A program made the position numbers and the translations under genes. From Blautia sp. (GTDB lineage: Bacteria > Bacillota > Clostridia > Lachnospirales > Lachnospiraceae), in NCBI GenBank assembly GCA_017463155.1, contig JAFTPT010000010.1, positions 1 through 64,000 of the forward strand: DNA of 64,000 nt, read 5' to 3'. The stretch's first letter is position 1; the number at the start of each line of letters is the position of its first letter. Shown here piece after piece: positions 61,889-64,000 of the stretch. Under the pieces are notes generated by a model. The model saw nothing but the letters and a program-made list of their open reading frames with translations. It searched no databases and was not told the DNA's origin.

Positions 61889-63073
61889 ATGCGTAAGACT
61901 GCCATTCCTTCTTCCTATCCGGCAGAGGGAACCTATAATTTTTCAACGATCCATGTCGATCTTTCCTGTGCGACTCCCGGAGCAACGATTCATTATACGA
62001 TTGACGGGAGTGAACCGGACGAAAACAGCCAGGTCTATTGTCGGGACAATGGACTTCTTCATCTTGAAGGGAAACACGGAAGCTCCGTTTCTTTTACGTT
62101 GAAGGCATATGCAGAAGCGGAAGGACTGGAACGAAGCAGGACGGTTACCTTCACGTACCGTTTTAACTGCTTTGCGAAAGGCTATTTCCGGCACACCATG
62201 CTTCGGGAACCAGCGGATGGATGCCCGGGACTGATGTGCATAGAGGATCATGATCTGGACCGGATGTTTCTGGTGATCGGCACGGAAAGAGCGGTTCTTA
62301 TTGACGCGGGATGGAGCAGAGAGGGAGATCTCCCCACACTCTGTAAAGAACTGGTGGGAAAAGATATTCCAATTGATCTTGTGGTAGGGCATGGCCATCC
62401 GGATCATATCATGCAGGTAGAGAACTTCCTGGCAGCCGGCTGTAAGGTTTATCTTCCTTCCAGGGATCTGGAACTGGCAGCATCTTTTGGCGTAAATCCG
62501 GCACCTGGCTCCACATTCGACCTTACGGAAGGGATGAAGCTGGAGCTTGGGAATGCCTGCCTGACGGTCTATGAGGTTCCCGGCCATACTCCGGGGGGCG
62601 TAGTACTTCTGGATGAAGAAAACGGAGACCTTTATGCTTCCGATGAATTGGGAAGCTGCCGGCGTTATGTACCGGATTCCGCATTTCTCCAGCTGGATCC
62701 GGCTTTCACGTTGGAGACGAATCTTCGTGCATTGGATTCCTTCATCGAAAAAACCTGGGGCAAGGTCAAACGGATCTTTACCGGGCACAATGATGACATC
62801 CTGGATGGTCCGGGGTATTTACATGCTCTCCGGACCGCCATGGCAAAGGCCGTTGAAGGAGGAGAGGAGGCCCTCCGGCCCTCCTACCGCAGTGCCGCCG
62901 AATCCATGGGCTCCGGGACGATTGCCTGGGAGGGCGACTGGAGATATGATCCCTTCTGGGCGGCTGTCAATCTGCGCTTTCTGTATGACAGAGACCGGGA
63001 CGCAGTTCCTCCGAAATATGTAAAAGGCTTCCAACCGGAACTGGCAAAATTTGACGATTTTTTAGACAAATGA
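61889..63073 (+). CDS. Metallo-beta-lactamase-fold hydrolase with chitobiase-like N-terminal domain
   Basis: A 394-residue fusion. Residues 10-95 resemble CHB_HEX_C-type carbohydrate domains (STIHVDLSCATPGATIHYTI, DGSEPDENSQVY). From about residue 120 there is an MBL fold with VVGHGHPDHIMQVENF (HxHxDH), VYEVPGHTPGGV, LYASDELGS and a later GHND; the metal set looks complete. No signal peptide or lipobox, although the N-terminal domain is usually extracellular. AAAGGAGG sets ATG 61889; the frame extends upstream without a site. It is divergent from the ABC operon. Glycoside-related hydrolysis is an inference. Confidence 0.82.
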   Translation: MRKTAIPSSYPAEGTYNFSTIHVDLSCATPGATIHYTIDGSEPDENSQVYCRDNGLLHLEGKHGSSVSFTLKAYAEAEGLERSRTVTFTYRFNCFAKGYFRHTMLREPADGCPGLMCIEDHDLDRMFLVIGTERAVLIDAGWSREGDLPTLCKELVGKDIPIDLVVGHGHPDHIMQVENFLAAGCKVYLPSRDLELAASFGVNPAPGSTFDLTEGMKLELGNACLTVYEVPGHTPGGVVLLDEENGDLYASDELGSCRRYVPDSAFLQLDPAFTLETNLRALDSFIEKTWGKVKRIFTGHNDDILDGPGYLHALRTAMAKAVEGGEEALRPSYRSAAESMGSGTIAWEGDWRYDPFWAAVNLRFLYDRDRDAVPPKYVKGFQPELAKFDDFLDK

Positions 63074-63123
63074 CCAGACAAGGATAAAGGACGAAATAAT
63101 CTTCCGTCCTGAGCGGCATTGAA

Positions 63124-63152
63124 TTGACGGACGCCAGCGGTTCGGGTATAAT
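63124..63152 (+). promoter_or_regulatory. Promoter of the alcohol dehydrogenase gene
   Basis: TTGACG (63124-63129), 17 bases, TATAAT (63147-63152), 51 bases before the start codon. Confidence 0.75.
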
Positions 63153-63203
63153 TTATAGTCAGATGAAAACAGTAGATTATCATACCCGAAAAGGAGCAGG
63201 TTT

Positions 63204-64000
63204 ATGGATAATTTTACTTTTTATGCCCCTACATATTTTGTATTTGGAAAGGACCAGGAGGATGAGGCCGGCAAATACGTGAAGCGATTTGGCGGGACAC
63301 GTGTCCTGATCCACTATGGTGGAGGGAGTGTTGTGCGTTCCGGCCTTCTGGACCGCGTCAAAGCTTCCCTTGACAAAGAAGGGCTGTGGCACACAGAACT
63401 GGGCGGCGTCAAGCCGAATCCCAGGAGCGGACTTGTGTATGAGGGCATCGAGCTGTGCCGTAAGGAAAAGGTCGATTTTGTTCTGGCCGTTGGCGGAGGA
63501 AGCACGATTGACTCCTCCAAGGCCATCGCGGCCGGAACGATCTATGACGGCGATTTCTGGGATTTTTACCAGGGCAAGTTCGTGGAAAAAGCACTTCCCA
63601 TCGGAACCATCCTGACCATCGCGGCTGCCGGGAGCGAAGGCTCCCCGGATTCGGTGATCACGAATGAGAACGGCATGTTCAAGCGGGGCGCGACGGGAGA
63701 AGGCTTCCGGCCGACGTTCTCGATCCTTGATCCCGCGCTGACACAGACCCTGCCGCCATATCAGACGGCCTGCGGCATCACGGATATCATGGCGCACCTG
63801 CTGGAACGCTACCTCACCAATACAAAGGAGGTTGAGGTGACCGACCGGCTGATCGAGGGTCTTCTGCTGACGATGATCCACGAGGGACCGCGGGTGATCG
63901 CGGACCCGGACAATTATGAGGCGAGAGCGAACATCATGTGGGCGGGCATGATGGCTCACAACAATTCCTGCGGCGTCGGCCGCAGCCAGGATTGGTCCAG
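63204..64000 (+). CDS. Iron-containing alcohol dehydrogenase, BdhA/YqhD-like (partial)
   Basis: The first 265 residues of a type III alcohol dehydrogenase, cut by the window end. FYAPTYFVFGKDQED is the usual start, VLIHYGGGSVVRSGLL and DFVLAVGGGSTIDSSKAIA bind NAD(P), and metal ligands begin with ITDIMAHLLERY and MAHNNS. The end GVGRSQDWS fits butanol/aldehyde dehydrogenases of clostridia (BdhA). AAGGAG precedes the ATG. It reduces an aldehyde to an alcohol for redox balance, with NADPH or NADH. It is preceded by a strong promoter, so it is expressed separately from the MBL gene. Confidence 0.9.
   Translation, partial: MDNFTFYAPTYFVFGKDQEDEAGKYVKRFGGTRVLIHYGGGSVVRSGLLDRVKASLDKEGLWHTELGGVKPNPRSGLVYEGIELCRKEKVDFVLAVGGGSTIDSSKAIAAGTIYDGDFWDFYQGKFVEKALPIGTILTIAAAGSEGSPDSVITNENGMFKRGATGEGFRPTFSILDPALTQTLPPYQTACGITDIMAHLLERYLTNTKEVEVTDRLIEGLLLTMIHEGPRVIADPDNYEARANIMWAGMMAHNNSCGVGRSQDWS

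Overview
The window looks like a chromosomal segment of a Gram-positive anaerobe of the Clostridia, most likely a Lachnospiraceae-type gut bacterium. The grounds are strong AGGAGG ribosome sites, three RbsABC-type sugar transporters, YesM/YesN-type two-component systems, formate-tetrahydrofolate ligase under a ZTP-type riboswitch, an anaerobic CbiK-type chelatase, CsoR/CopA copper control, and tRNA genes without an encoded CCA. The genus cannot be fixed from sequence alone.

Layout. 1-7.8 kb: HAD phosphatase and HD-GYP-like protein (minus), CbiK, an exported peptidoglycan-binding-like protein, a CcdA-TlpA fusion and a flavodoxin lipoprotein. 7.8-14.6 kb: an AT-richer accessory stretch with a methyltransferase overlapping a PLD-nuclease/helicase, GNAT enzymes, an esterase, an archaeal-type AAA ATPase, and at least three gene relics including a displaced piece of the helicase gene. 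14.6-22.5 kb: YbaK deacylase, then a YesN/YesM pair facing a sugar ABC operon; the kinase is frameshifted and the binding-protein gene carries an in-frame TAG. 22.5-25.6 kb: csoR-copA, with a CopZ-like module at the end of copA behind its own ribosome site. 25.7-36.7 kb: a cysteine-stripped CO-dehydrogenase-like protein, MATE pump, ArsR regulator, fhs, a FGGY kinase, an orphan ParA with a Lys/Ala-rich partner, a double-glycine-leader SH3 peptide, and the housekeeping genes for an RlmL-type methylase, RdgB and a metallophosphoesterase.

36.8-42.6 kb: seven tRNA genes, a MITE-like element beside tRNA-Leu, an exported protein holding two tandem tRNA-nucleotidyltransferase-like modules, and a group II intron directly behind a terminator, with a frameshifted reverse transcriptase. 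42.6-49.7 kb: a catabolic operon (UroD-family protein, amidohydrolase, ABC permease/binding protein/ATPase) with a convergent RpiR regulator. 49.8-53.9 kb: a LacI regulator fused to a solute-binding domain, then TetR and a CPBP membrane protease. 54-61.7 kb: a YesN-type regulator, a sensor-less kinase and a tandem ABC-ATPase-like protein without catalytic residues, tail to tail with an intact RbsABC system. 61.9-64 kb: a metallo-beta-lactamase-fold protein with a chitobiase-like N-terminal domain, and an iron-type alcohol dehydrogenase cut by the window end.

The strongest candidates for undescribed biology are the exported double nucleotidyltransferase next to the tRNA cluster, the regulator/kinase/dead-ATPase trio, and the cluster-less CODH-like protein. 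Three single-base lesions (kinase, binding protein, intron reverse transcriptase) may be real decay or sequence error; raw reads would tell.
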